DNA of 41,852 nt from JBDHXE01 sp035445085. Lineage in GTDB: Bacteria; Bacteroidota; Ignavibacteria; Kapaibacteriales; UBA2268. Shown here piece after piece: positions 33,316-41,852 of this stretch. Positions within the stretch are counted from its first letter, which is position 1. Each line of letters opens with the position of its first letter. The translations under genes and the position numbers were made by a program. The notes below the pieces were generated by a model, which was not told where the DNA came from, did not search any database, and was given only the letters and a program-made list of their open reading frames with translations. The DNA is taken from contig DAOMQA010000021.1 in assembly GCA_035445085.1 (NCBI GenBank), positions 1 to 41,852 of the forward strand, written 5' to 3'.

Positions 33316-34509
33316 TTATAAGTGATTATTTCTAGAAAACTCCATTTTTTGGGCAATTCTATTATAAACAGTGTCCATTGTTCCAGTTCCATCAATCTTA
33401 ATGCTACCGTGAATTTTGATATATTTATTAAAAACTGGTATTGTTTTCTGTTCGTGTTCTAATAGCCTTTGGATAATCTTTTCATAACTTAAATCATAAT
33501 TACGACTACTGTCTGATTTTCCTCTTCTTTTTAATCTCTCAATTAATAGAAGAGTAGGTACTTCTATTTCAAATACTTTGGTAAATGTAGATGAGTGCTT
33601 TTTTAATAAGCCATCTAAAATGTAGGATTGTACCATTGTTCTTGGGTATCCCTTAAAAATAAAGCCTTTCTTACCATCAGGATTAGCTAATCTTTTTTCG
33701 ATTAATGGTACTACTAATTCATCAGGAACTAACTGACCTACTTTATCTTTCTGTAGTTGTCCATTTTCGTATAGACTTAAAATCTTTTTGCCAATATCAG
33801 ACTTTATTTCAACTTCTTTTTCTAATATATCACCAGTAGAAATATATTCTAAGTTATAGTTTTGGGCTAATTTCCTGCCTAAAGTACTTCTACCTGAGCC
33901 CGGATAGCCAAATAATACTAAATTAATTAATGTTTTACTAAGTTCAAGCTGAAGTATCTTACGTATTTCGTTTTGCACCTCTTCAATTGACTGCCTACCA
34001 TCTATCTTAACTAAATTACCACGTTCTCTAAAGAAATTAAGTACAGGCAAAGTCTTTTCCTTATATTCATCTAAACGATTTCTTATAACAACTTCATTAT
34101 CATCACTACGCCCCGAAGTTTTGCCTCTATGTAAAAGGCGGGATACGGCTTCTTCTTCTGGAATATCTATATCTATTAGGCAGTTTAAAGAAGTGTTTAA
34201 TTTTAACATTAAGCCTTCCAAAATATATGCTTGCACATATGTACGTGGAAAACCATCAAAAAGAAAGCCATTATAGCCACTATTCTCGTTTATTACCTTT
34301 TCCATTATCTGTACAATAATTTCGTCGGAAACTAAACCACCTTGAGCTATAATATTTTTTGCTTCACGCCCAATTTCTGAATCTGAAGCTATTTCTCTTC
34401 TTAATAAATCTCCTGTTGAAATATAAAATAAACCATATTTCTTTACTAAAAACTCGGACTGTGTCCCTTTGCCAGCTCCGGGAGGACCGAATAAAGCAAC
34501 ATTTAACAT
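33316..34509 (-). CDS. adk: Tandem adenylate kinase: intact N-half, degenerate C-half
   Basis: Adenylate kinase balances ATP, ADP and AMP. This 397-residue protein has two full kinase units joined in one frame, where normal Adk has one of about 190-215 residues. The first (about 1-190) keeps GPPGAGKGTQ, the Arg in STGDLLRR, GFPRT, the LID GRSDD and the Arg in VVIRNRL. The second (about 195-390) has GYPGSGRST with Arg in place of the P-loop Lys, Glu in place of the Arg after STGD (STGDILEKE), GYPRT kept, and Ile in place of the LID arginine (KIIQRLL). The LID itself reads SSRNYD rather than GRSDD. The second half therefore looks inactive, or nearly so, and may regulate or scaffold the first. 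Both lack the long zinc LID insert. The gene stands alone on the minus strand. Confidence 0.92.
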   Translation of the reverse strand: MLNVALFGPPGAGKGTQSEFLVKKYGLFYISTGDLLRREIASDSEIGREAKNIIAQGGLVSDEIIVQIMEKVINENSGYNGFLFDGFPRTYVQAYILEGLMLKLNTSLNCLIDIDIPEEEAVSRLLHRGKTSGRSDDNEVVIRNRLDEYKEKTLPVLNFFRERGNLVKIDGRQSIEEVQNEIRKILQLELSKTLINLVLFGYPGSGRSTLGRKLAQNYNLEYISTGDILEKEVEIKSDIGKKILSLYENGQLQKDKVGQLVPDELVVPLIEKRLANPDGKKGFIFKGYPRTMVQSYILDGLLKKHSSTFTKVFEIEVPTLLLIERLKRRGKSDSSRNYDLSYEKIIQRLLEHEQKTIPVFNKYIKIHGSIKIDGTGTMDTVYNRIAQKMEFSRNNHL

Positions 34510-34710
34510 AAATACTCTTAAATTTGAATGTTCATAAATTATATAGCTACCTAAGATAATTGTATAGCCAACATTATAAGTGTAATTTAACTAAAAATTA
34601 CATAATTTCAAAAACAAAAGTTTATGAATTGCAATAAAATATGTACTAAGGTGAAAGTTTTGAATAAAGCTAAAGTGATGTAATAAATAGTTAAATGAGA
34701 AATTTAAACT

Positions 34711-34787
34711 TGGGGCGAAAGACGGGGCTCGAACCCGCGACAACCTGAGCCACAATCAGGTGCTCTACCAACTGAACTACTTCCGCC
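34711..34787 (-). tRNA. tRNA-His (GTG)
   Basis: Read on the minus strand, the sequence folds into the full cloverleaf with the extra 5' G of tRNA-His (34787), which pairs with C73. The anticodon stem CCTGA/TCAGG surrounds the loop TTGTGGC with anticodon GTG, complementary to 34751-34753. The D arm is GTTC/GAGC, and the T arm is GCGGG-TTCGAGC-CCCGT with one G-U pair. The CCA end is encoded (34711-34713). The acceptor stem has one G-T pair. Confidence 0.95.
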
Positions 34788-34902
34788 ATTTTTGTTAGTG
34801 CAAAAGTAAGGAGAATAGTAGAAATAAAAAAATAATAATTTCATTATTAAATTGGCACGGCTTTTTCAATTAGCTATAGTATGATTAAGAATTTGAAAAT
34901 AT

Positions 34903-34956
34903 ATGACACTTATGACAATTAATTGACAGAGTGGCATCAAATTCTAAAGTATGACA
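34903..34956 (+). promoter_or_regulatory. Repeated (A/T)TGACA sites upstream of dnaK
   Basis: (A/T)TGACA occurs at 34903, 34912, 34923 and 34951, the third as TTGACA. They lie 52-105 bases before the dnaK start. A -35-like TTGACA is followed by A/T-rich sequence with no clear -10. The repeated motif could be a heat-shock regulator site. No CIRCE (TTAGCACTC-N9-GAGTGCTAA) is present. Confidence 0.35.
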
Positions 34957-35007
34957 AAATTACATATATATATATTAATAAAATAAATTCAAAAGGAGTA
35001 AAAAGTT

Positions 35008-36918
35008 ATGAGTAAAATAATTGGAATAGACTTAGGTACTACCAATTCTTGCGTTGCGGTAATGGAAGGCACCACCCCGGTAGTAATCGCCAATAGTGAA
35101 GGAGCTAGAACTACACCTTCTATGATTGGCTTTGCTAAATCAGGCGAAAGAATGGTAGGGCAAGCTGCAAAAAGACAGGCAGTAACAAACCCACACAATA
35201 CAGTATATTCTATTAAGAGGTTTATGGGGCGTCGCCTAAGCGAAGTTGCTGAAGAATCTAAAATGGTACCATTCAAAGTTGTTGCAAGCGATGACGGCGG
35301 TTCTATTAGAATAGATATAGATGGAAAGAAATATTCGGCACCTGAAATTTCTGCTATGGTATTGCAAAAAATGAAACAAACCGCCGAAGATTATCTTGGA
35401 CAAAAAATTACTGAAGCTGTGATTACAGTTCCTGCTTACTTCAACGACTCACAGCGTCAAGCGACAAAAGATGCTGGCGAAATTGCTGGTCTTACTGTTC
35501 GTAGAATTATAAATGAACCGACTGCTGCCGCTTTGGCTTATGGCTTAGATAAAAAAGGTAAGAATATGACCGTTGCTGTATACGACTTAGGTGGCGGTAC
35601 ATTTGACGTGTCTGTATTAGAAATAGGTGATGGAGTATTTGAAGTAAAATCTACAAACGGAGATACACACTTAGGTGGCGATAACTTTGACCATAGATTA
35701 ATTGACTTTCTAGCTGATGAATTCAAAAATCAAGAAGGAATTGATTTGAGAAAGGACCCTATGGCTTTGCAAAGACTTAGAGAAGCTGCAGAAAAAGCAA
35801 AAATTGAATTATCTCAAATGTTGCAAACAGATGTTAATTTACCATTCGTAACTGCCACTCAAGATGGTCCTAAGCACTTGAATTTAAATATTACTCGTGC
35901 TAAATTTGAAAGTTTATGTTCTGATTTATTCCAAAAATCATTACAACCATGCGAACAAGCCTTAAAAGATGCTAAATTAGGTCCTCACCAAATTGATGAA
36001 GTTATCTTAGTAGGTGGCTCTACACGTATACCTAAGATTCAAGAGTTAGTTAAACAATTCTTTGGTAAAGAACCATCTAAGAATGTTAATCCTGACGAAG
36101 TAGTGGCAGTTGGTGCTGCTATTCAAGGGGGCGTGCTTTCTGGTGATGTTACAGATGTATTGTTATTAGATGTTACACCTCTTACATTAGGTATCGAAAC
36201 ATTGGGTGGAGTGATGACACCGATGATCCCATCAAATACCACAATACCTACACGTAAAAGTGAAACATTCTCTACTGCTACAGATAACCAAACTTCGGTA
36301 GAAATTCATGTTCTACAAGGTGAAAGATCAATGGCAAAAGATAACCGTTCTTTAGGACGATTCCACTTAGATGGTATACCTACTGCTCCACGTGGCGTGC
36401 CACAAGTAGAGGTTACATTTGATATTGATGCCAATGGTATATTATCGGTGCACGCTAAAGATAAGGCTACTAATAAAGAACAAAATATTAGAATAGAGTC
36501 TTCAAGTGGATTAAGCAAAGACGAAGTAGAAAAAATGAAAATGGACGCTCAGCAAAACTCTGCCGATGATAAGAAACGTAAAGAAGAAATAGACTTACGT
36601 AATCAAGCAGATGCTTTAATTTATTCTACAGAAAAACAATTAAAGGAACTTGGAGATAAAATTACACCTGCTAATAAAGAAAAGATTGAAGTTGCTAAAG
36701 AAAGATTAGCAAAAGCTGTTAAGGAGGATGGTAGCGATTTACGTGCTGCTATGGATGAATTAAACAATATTTGGAGTGCTGCTTCTACTGAAATGTATCA
36801 AAATACTGGAGGAACTGGCAACCCTGATGCAAACCAACAAGATGGTAGCCATGAAGCTCCAAAGAGTGATAATGTAGAAGAAGCTGAATACACTGTTGTC
36901 GATGACGACAAGAAATAA
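35008..36918 (+). CDS. dnaK: Chaperone DnaK (Hsp70)
   Basis: DnaK binds unfolded proteins in an ATP cycle. The 636-residue protein has GIDLGTTNSCVAV at the N-terminus, the phosphate 2 loop VYDLGGGTFDVS, the adenosine motif VILVGGSTRIPKIQ, the substrate-binding domain from about 390, and a C-terminal lid. The acidic end TVVDDDKK is a family hallmark and differs little from DnaK of other Bacteroidota and Chlorobi. An AAAAGGAG ribosome-binding site lies at 34991-34998. It stands alone: no grpE, dnaJ or hrcA is near it. A strong terminator follows. Confidence 0.98.
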   Translation: MSKIIGIDLGTTNSCVAVMEGTTPVVIANSEGARTTPSMIGFAKSGERMVGQAAKRQAVTNPHNTVYSIKRFMGRRLSEVAEESKMVPFKVVASDDGGSIRIDIDGKKYSAPEISAMVLQKMKQTAEDYLGQKITEAVITVPAYFNDSQRQATKDAGEIAGLTVRRIINEPTAAALAYGLDKKGKNMTVAVYDLGGGTFDVSVLEIGDGVFEVKSTNGDTHLGGDNFDHRLIDFLADEFKNQEGIDLRKDPMALQRLREAAEKAKIELSQMLQTDVNLPFVTATQDGPKHLNLNITRAKFESLCSDLFQKSLQPCEQALKDAKLGPHQIDEVILVGGSTRIPKIQELVKQFFGKEPSKNVNPDEVVAVGAAIQGGVLSGDVTDVLLLDVTPLTLGIETLGGVMTPMIPSNTTIPTRKSETFSTATDNQTSVEIHVLQGERSMAKDNRSLGRFHLDGIPTAPRGVPQVEVTFDIDANGILSVHAKDKATNKEQNIRIESSSGLSKDEVEKMKMDAQQNSADDKKRKEEIDLRNQADALIYSTEKQLKELGDKITPANKEKIEVAKERLAKAVKEDGSDLRAAMDELNNIWSAASTEMYQNTGGTGNPDANQQDGSHEAPKSDNVEEAEYTVVDDDKK

Positions 36919-36954
36919 TTAATACAGATAAAATATTATAAAGAGCTATCATAC

Positions 36955-36992
36955 AAAAGAGTTTGCTTGTACCATAAGCAAACTCTTTTTTT
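36955..36992 (+). terminator. Terminator after dnaK
   Basis: AAAAGAGTTTGCTT (36955-36968) pairs perfectly with AAGCAAACTCTTTT (36976-36989), 14 pairs around a 7-base loop, and the T run continues to 36992. Confidence 0.93.
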
Positions 36993-37019
36993 ATATTAGC
37001 TTGTGGAGAAAGCAGAAGA

Positions 37020-39124
37020 TTAAGAGGTCAGCTCTTGGAAAATATCTGTGTTAGCTTTTATATTATTTATACAAAATATCACCGTTGTTCCTTTGCCTAA
37101 ATCGCTCTGAACGCTAAGCTCCCCAGATAATTTATATAAGATTTGTTTGGTTACTGCTAAGCCTACCCCCATGCCTTCGTAAGAACGGCTAATTGACACA
37201 TATCTACTTGCTTGAAAGGCTTGCCTATATTACTTATATGCTCGTTAGATATACCTATACCAGTATCTGTTACAAATATTTCTAAGGATTCATTTTCATA
37301 TTTTGTATTTATTGTAATTTGCCCAGTAGAAGTAAATTTTACAGCGTTGTCTATTACATTTTTTAAAGCCTTAGATAAAGCAACGCTATCTGTATCAAAA
37401 ACTAAGTCATCAATATTACCTAATACAAGATCTAAATCCTTATTCTTCGCTGATTTTAAATATTGATAATAAACTTCATTGATTATATCGGGTAAATATG
37501 TTAAGCTAAAATGGAATTGATAATCATTCGATTCTAATAAAGCTAAATCATTTAAGTTGCTAATTAGTTCGTATACTCTTCTGCCACTAACTTCTACTAA
37601 ATCACTATATTCCTTTAATTCTTCGTCGTCAATTTCATTACTTCTTTTTTTAATTAATGATACAAAACCAAGCAATCCGTTGAACGGGGTTCTAATTTCG
37701 TGCGTCATATTCCTAATTATAGCAGATTTAAAATTGTCTGATTCTTCTATTTTTTTACTTGCAATGATTAGTTCATTTGTAATACTTTTATTTATATCTA
37801 TCTCATCTTTTAGGCTGTTGGAAAGCTCAAAGTTTTTTCTATATGACTTATAGTATATATAGGTGAATGATAGAAGGATGATGATTATTATCACTGCAGC
37901 TATAATAATGAACACTTGTATGTGATTTTGGCTGTCTTTGCTTTCCAATAGCACTTTTTGTAATTCAAGTTCTTTTTTGTTAAGTTCATAATTAAATAGA
38001 ACTTTTTGACCTTCTTCGTTTTGTTTGTATGTTATAGTGTTGTTTAGTTGATTGATGTATAAATTATAATAGTGCACCGCACTATCCATACGATTTGTTT
38101 TACTATAAGACTCTGCCAAGCCTTTATAAATATTAATTAGGTAGTCTGATTTCTTTTCTGATTTGCTTTTATATGGAATAGCTTGAGTATAAAATTTAAT
38201 AGCTTGCTTATAATCCTTTTGTTCCATCTTAATTGCGGCCATATTATAAAAAATGGTAAATAGATATGTATTGGTTACTAACAGCTTGCTATTAGTTAAG
38301 TTGTTATAAAGTTTATATGCCTCATCTAAATTACCTGCAGCTTTATATAGTTGTGCTTGGTATAATATATTTAAGCCCGAAACAAAGCTATTTTTTTTAG
38401 TTTTGTTCATATCTATGCTCAAGTTTAAGTATTTCTGGGCATTGTCGAAGTCTTTTAATGCAGTGTATGCCTTTGACATTTGTAGATATGCAAAGGATAA
38501 ATTTGTATTTACTCTGAACTTATGCACAATTTCTATAGCTTGATTACCATACTCAATAGTTTTATATGGGTCAAAATCTAAATTGATCAAACCTAATATT
38601 GTAAGTGTAGAATACACTCTATCGTAATGGTTATATTGTTGGAACGTTTTAAGAGATTTTAATAAATATTCTATTGCTGTTTTGTTGTTACCTTGTTGGT
38701 AATAAGTCATACCGAGTTGGTTGTAGGCATAAGCAACCAACAAGTAGTTTTCTGTCTCCCTAAATATTACCAAAGACTCTTCATAATTATATATAGCTTC
38801 GGCGTGCATATCTTCTAAACTACTTTTGAGCCCTTTAAAGAAATCATACCAACCGAGAATTTTTTTATTTTCACTCTTGTTATAAATTTTCATAAGGGGA
38901 GAGAGCATGCTATCAATTCTTTTTAAATCTGAATGCCCATATCTCTGGTAATATGCCAAGCAAATAGAATCTAATTTTACTGAATTATTTTCATTATCTA
39001 TTAATTCTTTGCTAATACTTTCAGCAACATTATTATTATCAGAAAACATAGGGGTAGCACTTAGCGCTATAAGTAGAACTATAACAATTAAAAGCCGATT
39101 AATATAAGGTAGAAAATAATTCAA
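37020..39124 (-). pseudogene. TPR-containing membrane histidine kinase with a C-terminal frameshift
   Basis: This kinase has a signal peptide (about 1-28), tetratricopeptide repeats over about residues 45-380, a membrane helix near 403-425, a coiled coil and a HisKA/HATPase core. The phospho-accepting His lies near residue 477 in NMTHEIRTPFNG, and the N and G1 boxes are normal. After QVDM the frame runs into CQLAV...KAWG and stops at 37163. The expected continuation, with the G2 box SYEGMGVGLAVTK and the end of the ATP domain, is intact in another frame and stops at 37020-37022. The shift falls at CACA (37197-37200), a doubled TG on the coding strand. As it stands the ATP lid is lost. It may be a recent loss, a slippage site, or a sequencing error. 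The start is TTG, with an in-frame stop close upstream. Confidence 0.85.
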
Positions 39125-39182
39125 TTTACAATATTCTTAACAGTCAATATACTAATATAAGCAAATATATTAAAATAATTCT

Positions 39183-39479
39183 TTAATTGTTAAGGAAATT
39201 TAACAATTCCAATGATTTTTGTATATAAGTATCATTCTCTAATATCTTATTATATCTATCCCTGTCTAAATGCTTAGTATTTTTTTCGACGCCAATTTTT
39301 TCGATTAGCTGAATTAATTGGGGGACAGCCCTACTTAGAGTATTAATATAAGCTATTAACTCTTCTTTATTGATATTGCTATTTCCTTCGATATTTAGGA
39401 GCTGAAGTAATTTTAAAATAGTAAATGTTATATCTTCTTCTATTTTTTTTAAATTTATATTTGGATGTTTTTCGTCCAT
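39183..39479 (-). CDS. Small unrecognised helical protein
   Basis: The reading from the ATG at 39479 gives 98 residues. A GTG two codons earlier (39485) would add two. The protein is predicted to be almost all helix, with Leu/Ile heptad-like spacing (ILKLLQLLNIEG, LSRAVPQLIQLIEKIG, YIQKSLELLNFLNN), which suggests a helical bundle or coiled coil. No known family was recognised. It lies between the broken kinase gene and a thioredoxin-like gene that reads the other way, with only about 40 bases between the two starts. Confidence 0.6.
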   Translation of the reverse strand: MDEKHPNINLKKIEEDITFTILKLLQLLNIEGNSNINKEELIAYINTLSRAVPQLIQLIEKIGVEKNTKHLDRDRYNKILENDTYIQKSLELLNFLNN

Positions 39480-39519
39480 ATCCACCGTAAGTTTGGTTCC
39501 AATTTTGAGAATTTAATAT

Positions 39520-39849
39520 ATGATTAGCATCCCTTCAATAGAGTTATTTAACAAAGCTATAAATGAAGACAAAGCTGTGCTTTTTTATTTCTCCAATGAT
39601 GCTTGTTCTGTCTGTAAAGTACTAAAGCCCAAAGTAGAGCGATTAATTCAAGAACAGTTCCCAGCAGTAAAATTGTATTACATTGATACTAATATTACGC
39701 CAGAAATATCAGCACAATATGGAATATTTTCTATACCAACAGTGCTTTTGTTTTTTGCAGGCAAGGAAACTTATAGGCTGAGCAGAAATTTTGGTATAAA
39801 TGAATTGTCCGATATAATTTCAAGACCATATTCCTTACTCTTTACTTAA
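39520..39849 (+). CDS. Thioredoxin-like protein
   Basis: The 109-residue protein has the thioredoxin fold, with the redox motif Cys29-Ser-Val-Cys32 (NDACSVCKVLKPK) and the cis-proline in FSIPTVLL. The active site differs from the usual CGPC, so its redox partner may differ too. There is no signal peptide, so it is probably cytoplasmic. Its 3' end overlaps the end of the portal gene by 15 bases on the opposite strand, and its last few residues (RPYSLLFT) lie past the usual fold. This junction may be where a prophage was joined to host DNA. Confidence 0.88.
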   Translation: MISIPSIELFNKAINEDKAVLFYFSNDACSVCKVLKPKVERLIQEQFPAVKLYYIDTNITPEISAQYGIFSIPTVLLFFAGKETYRLSRNFGINELSDIISRPYSLLFT

Positions 39850-40986
39850 AATTTGCTCGTCAAAGTCTTCATTTTTCAGCCCATAAGTTCTTTTCCAATA
39901 TTCTTTGCTTAATTTGATACCTGCGTTAAATAGCTTAATATCTCTGTCTATTCTACTAATATTGTCTGCGTCATTAATTATATGTATAAATCTTGGGAAT
40001 TCATTCCCAAGATTATTAACCTCAATAATATATTGTATTAATGTATTAATGACTTTGCGTATCATTTGTGAGTCGCGTTTTATTAATTCTTTTCTTATCT
40101 TATAATGTACTTCTGCTGCCGCAAACGAACCGCCTTCCATTTCCGTAGTTAATGTCTCGGATAAAATAGCTTTAGAAATTTCGCTATTACAAAATTTAAT
40201 TAATTCTTTAAAAAGCTCTACTGAGGCAGAGCGGTTCGATTCTGCTATGTCAATTTTATAATCCGATGGGCTAACAATTACCGAATCCTGACTCATTCCA
40301 GCTAACGCATCTGCTAACTTCTCCGCCTCGTCTTGCGAGGCACCCCTCTGAAATTGAGCTAATAGCATTGGAGAGCCGTATTTTTCGGCATAGTTAATCC
40401 AAAATCTACTCGTACCATTTTTGAATAAAGCATACCAATAGCATTTACTTAAAATTGCCTCTCCGTATGGGTTTCCATTATTAGATTCATTAATTGCTAA
40501 TAGGTATTTGTATATAGGGGCTTTTTCTAATTCGTTCCCAATAGTTTTAATGAGTAACTCACCAGCTTCACCAAAGGCAAATAGTTCTTGTTGCTTCGAA
40601 ATTAATTTTTGAGGTAATAAATACACAGAATCACCAATATATTGATAATCCCAAATAATTTCTATTACCTGAAAACCAAAAAATATAGCCTCTAATATAT
40701 TATTCTGGAGTGAATCAAAATCTAATCTTGTTAGTACCATTTCTATAAATTTTGATAGCTCTTCATTGTTTGTATTATTTTCAATATAATGCTCCAAAGC
40801 TAAACTGCCGCTTTTGCGTGATTGAATGCAACTCCAGATATGCGCATCTGTTTTTAAATCTCTATATGCTTCAAAATTAGACCCTAATCTTGTTAATAGC
40901 TTGTCTGGATTAGGCAACAGCCCCTTGTTAATAAAGCTGCTAATAAAATGATTGTTGGCGTAGCCACTAAATAATGAATCAAACAT
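39835..40986 (-). CDS. Mu-like phage portal protein (DUF935)
   Basis: This matches the DUF935/Mu gp29 family, which forms the portal ring at the head vertex through which DNA enters the capsid. The block GNPYGEAILSKCYWYALFKN...RFWINYAEKYGSPML is typical, as is the end KEYWKRTYGLKNEDF. At 383 residues it has the family core but is shorter than Mu gp29. It runs tail to tail into the thioredoxin gene. The head morphogenesis genes that normally follow are absent on this side. The large terminase gene that normally precedes it is also not seen; a small membrane protein lies there. Confidence 0.9.
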   Translation of the reverse strand: MFDSLFSGYANNHFISSFINKGLLPNPDKLLTRLGSNFEAYRDLKTDAHIWSCIQSRKSGSLALEHYIENNTNNEELSKFIEMVLTRLDFDSLQNNILEAIFFGFQVIEIIWDYQYIGDSVYLLPQKLISKQQELFAFGEAGELLIKTIGNELEKAPIYKYLLAINESNNGNPYGEAILSKCYWYALFKNGTSRFWINYAEKYGSPMLLAQFQRGASQDEAEKLADALAGMSQDSVIVSPSDYKIDIAESNRSASVELFKELIKFCNSEISKAILSETLTTEMEGGSFAAAEVHYKIRKELIKRDSQMIRKVINTLIQYIIEVNNLGNEFPRFIHIINDADNISRIDRDIKLFNAGIKLSKEYWKRTYGLKNEDFDEQILSKE

Positions 40987-40995
40987 TATATACTC

Positions 40996-41418
40996 CTATT
41001 TTGTAATTAAATATGAAAGACCAAAACCCGCCACAAAATATACTATACGCTCGTACCATTTTTGTTTGCTTTCCTTATATTCATAAATTTTCTCAATTCT
41101 AATTGAATCCTTGCTTGGGAAATACTGCATACTGAATAGATTTTCTGGAAATTCATACTTAAGCCAAATAGTATCCTTTTTTATTACAGTGTCTATCTCT
41201 GCCACGAATGGTTTAGATGCAATAATTGTATCGTGCTTGTATATAATTTTTGGTACTACTCTATCTATCGTTACGATATGCTTTTGATATGTAACGATAG
41301 TGTCCTTCTTGATAATGTATCTATTAGCTATTATAGGCTCTTGCTGCACCAATAAAGTATACAATAAGTATGCGCAAAATACTGATAATACAAAGCTGAT
41401 TAATTTATATTTTTCCAT
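40996..41418 (-). CDS. Small phage membrane protein, possibly spanin- or holin-like
   Basis: The 140-residue protein has one N-terminal membrane helix (about 7-24), an extracytoplasmic beta-rich middle with alternating charged strands (RYIIKKDTIVTYQKHIVTIDR) and a hydrophobic end (about 119-137). In Mu-like prophages small membrane proteins at this position belong to the lysis group, so spanin or holin is plausible, but no motif confirms it. It lies 10 bases before the portal gene and overlaps the Mor-like gene upstream by 19 bases. Confidence 0.6.
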   Translation of the reverse strand: MEKYKLISFVLSVFCAYLLYTLLVQQEPIIANRYIIKKDTIVTYQKHIVTIDRVVPKIIYKHDTIIASKPFVAEIDTVIKKDTIWLKYEFPENLFSMQYFPSKDSIRIEKIYEYKESKQKWYERIVYFVAGFGLSYLITK

Positions 41419-41705
41419 TTCTTTTGCTCTGCTTTAAGTTCTAATCTAATTTTGCGGATAAACTCTTCACTTACATCTAACCTACTTGCCAAGTCTTTGT
41501 TGCTGATTGAAGAACTTTCGTTCTGAATAATTCTAATAAAAACACTTCTAAAGCTACTGATTTTTGGGATATAAAATTGCAACCCAGAATAATTCTTCAT
41601 TAATAGCCTAACGCAATCAATGCCACATAGCTCACTTAACATCTTAAGGTCGTTTGATAAATCTTCTTCTAATAAGTGCTGATATAAGTCAATTTTCTTT
41701 ACCAT
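41400..41705 (-). CDS. Mor-like transcription regulator of the prophage
   Basis: The 101-residue protein has the layout of the Mor/C activators of Mu-like phages: a helical N-terminal part with LSELCGIDCVRLLMKNYSGLQFYIPK, which resembles the dimerisation region of Mor, then a helix-turn-helix-like segment (SNKDLASRLDVSEEFIRKIRLELK). Mor switches on middle or late phage genes. The match is by pattern and not certain. The start codon overlaps the end of an upstream frame by 7 bases. Confidence 0.5.
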   Translation of the reverse strand: MVKKIDLYQHLLEEDLSNDLKMLSELCGIDCVRLLMKNYSGLQFYIPKISSFRSVFIRIIQNESSSISNKDLASRLDVSEEFIRKIRLELKAEQKKWKNIN

Positions 41706-41812
41706 ATATTTAACTCCTCTGCAAGGTGTTTGTTAAAGAACTTATCTAAAGTATACCCTAACTCTTCGCTAACTTCCAAGGTCAAATATCCCAGCTGATA
41801 CCAAGTTGCGTT
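41699..41812 (-). CDS. Tail of an upstream prophage gene (partial, probably disrupted)
   Basis: A frame ending in NKHLAEELNIW and a TAA stop overlaps the start of the Mor-like gene, which is how compact phage genes are normally arranged. Read back it is open only to a TAG at 41813-41815. In the same frame beyond the TAG an ATG-started stretch of 11 codons (MTFFPHLNIAL) runs to that stop. Either this is a short gene that starts at a non-ATG codon, or an upstream gene has been broken by a stop. The window ends too soon to decide. Confidence 0.4.
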   Translation of the reverse strand, partial: NATWYQLGYLTLEVSEELGYTLDKFFNKHLAEELNIW

Positions 41813-41852
41813 CTATAATGCAATATTAAGATGTGGAAAAAAAGTCATAGAT

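Noticed and set aside
34711..34787. tRNA-His as the integration site of the cassette or the prophage
   Set aside because: The tRNA is more than 5 kb from both and no duplicate of its 3' end was seen next to either.
34961..34982. TATATATA run before dnaK as a functional repeat
   Set aside because: It is a short A/T dinucleotide stretch common in AT-rich leaders, with no further structure.

Overview
The window is AT-rich DNA from a member of the Bacteroidota/FCB superphylum, quite possibly an Ignavibacteria- or Kapabacteria-like lineage. The evidence is a secreted FN3 protein with a C-terminal type IX (Por) secretion-type sorting domain, a second such tail at the left edge, promoter elements of the Bacteroidota form TTTG-N19..21-TAnnTTTG upstream of fusA and of the FN3 gene, a serine-palmitoyltransferase-like enzyme, and many short lipoproteins. 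The lineage is inferred from these marks and not from any database search. TTG and GTG starts are common, and Shine-Dalgarno sequences precede some genes.

Layout. 1-400: tail of a secreted protein, a strong terminator and a second hairpin. 401-9300: thrS, an MsrB lipoprotein, two unrecognised genes, a small membrane protein, an NlpC/P60 protein, and a tight minus-strand run of YVTN-type lipoprotein, GAF-GAF-SpoIIE phosphatase and PaaY-like hexapeptide protein. 9365-15261: a hybrid sensor kinase, the 880-residue FN3/T9SS protein and a CoA-type Nudix hydrolase. 15402-22655: ATL protein, serine palmitoyltransferase-like enzyme, L,D-transpeptidase lipoprotein, SIMPL protein, then YrdC/YciO-type, YbaK and WG-repeat genes read as one unit, then transaldolase and aat. 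22840-29590: an acquired type III restriction-modification cassette (res, dinD, mod) followed by a GxxExxY gene and a broken second mod 5' end. 29594-37000: GT39-like membrane protein, a mitochondrial-type EF-G, a double adenylate kinase, tRNA-His and dnaK. 37020-39500: a TPR sensor kinase broken by a frameshift and a small unknown. 39520-41852: a thioredoxin-like gene, then the edge of a Mu-like prophage (DUF935 portal, small membrane protein, Mor-like regulator).

The most unusual signal is in the cassette. Four clusters of a 5-base unit repeated every 9 bases (TGATTnnnn) lie within 1.3 kb. The three complete ones are followed by the same unit inverted (nnnnAATCA) and are bounded by a shared terminus, GTCTGAAC(T/C)ATGATT or its complement. 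One array sits in frame inside mod. One supplies the start and N-terminus of the GxxExxY gene, and the next supplies its stop codon. A half array has broken the second mod copy. A different short element, CTTCGACAGGCTCAG, appears five times inside res and mod and was not seen elsewhere in the window. Together these suggest a cassette carrying its own repeat-based, possibly mobile, system centred on the PD-(D/E)XK-like GxxExxY protein.

Other points of interest: an adenylate kinase fused to a degenerate second copy, an EF-G of the mitochondrial/spd type, an alkyltransferase-like protein with Tyr in place of the acceptor Cys, a terminator-like hairpin just before the YrdC-domain start codon, and a portal gene with no terminase beside it.
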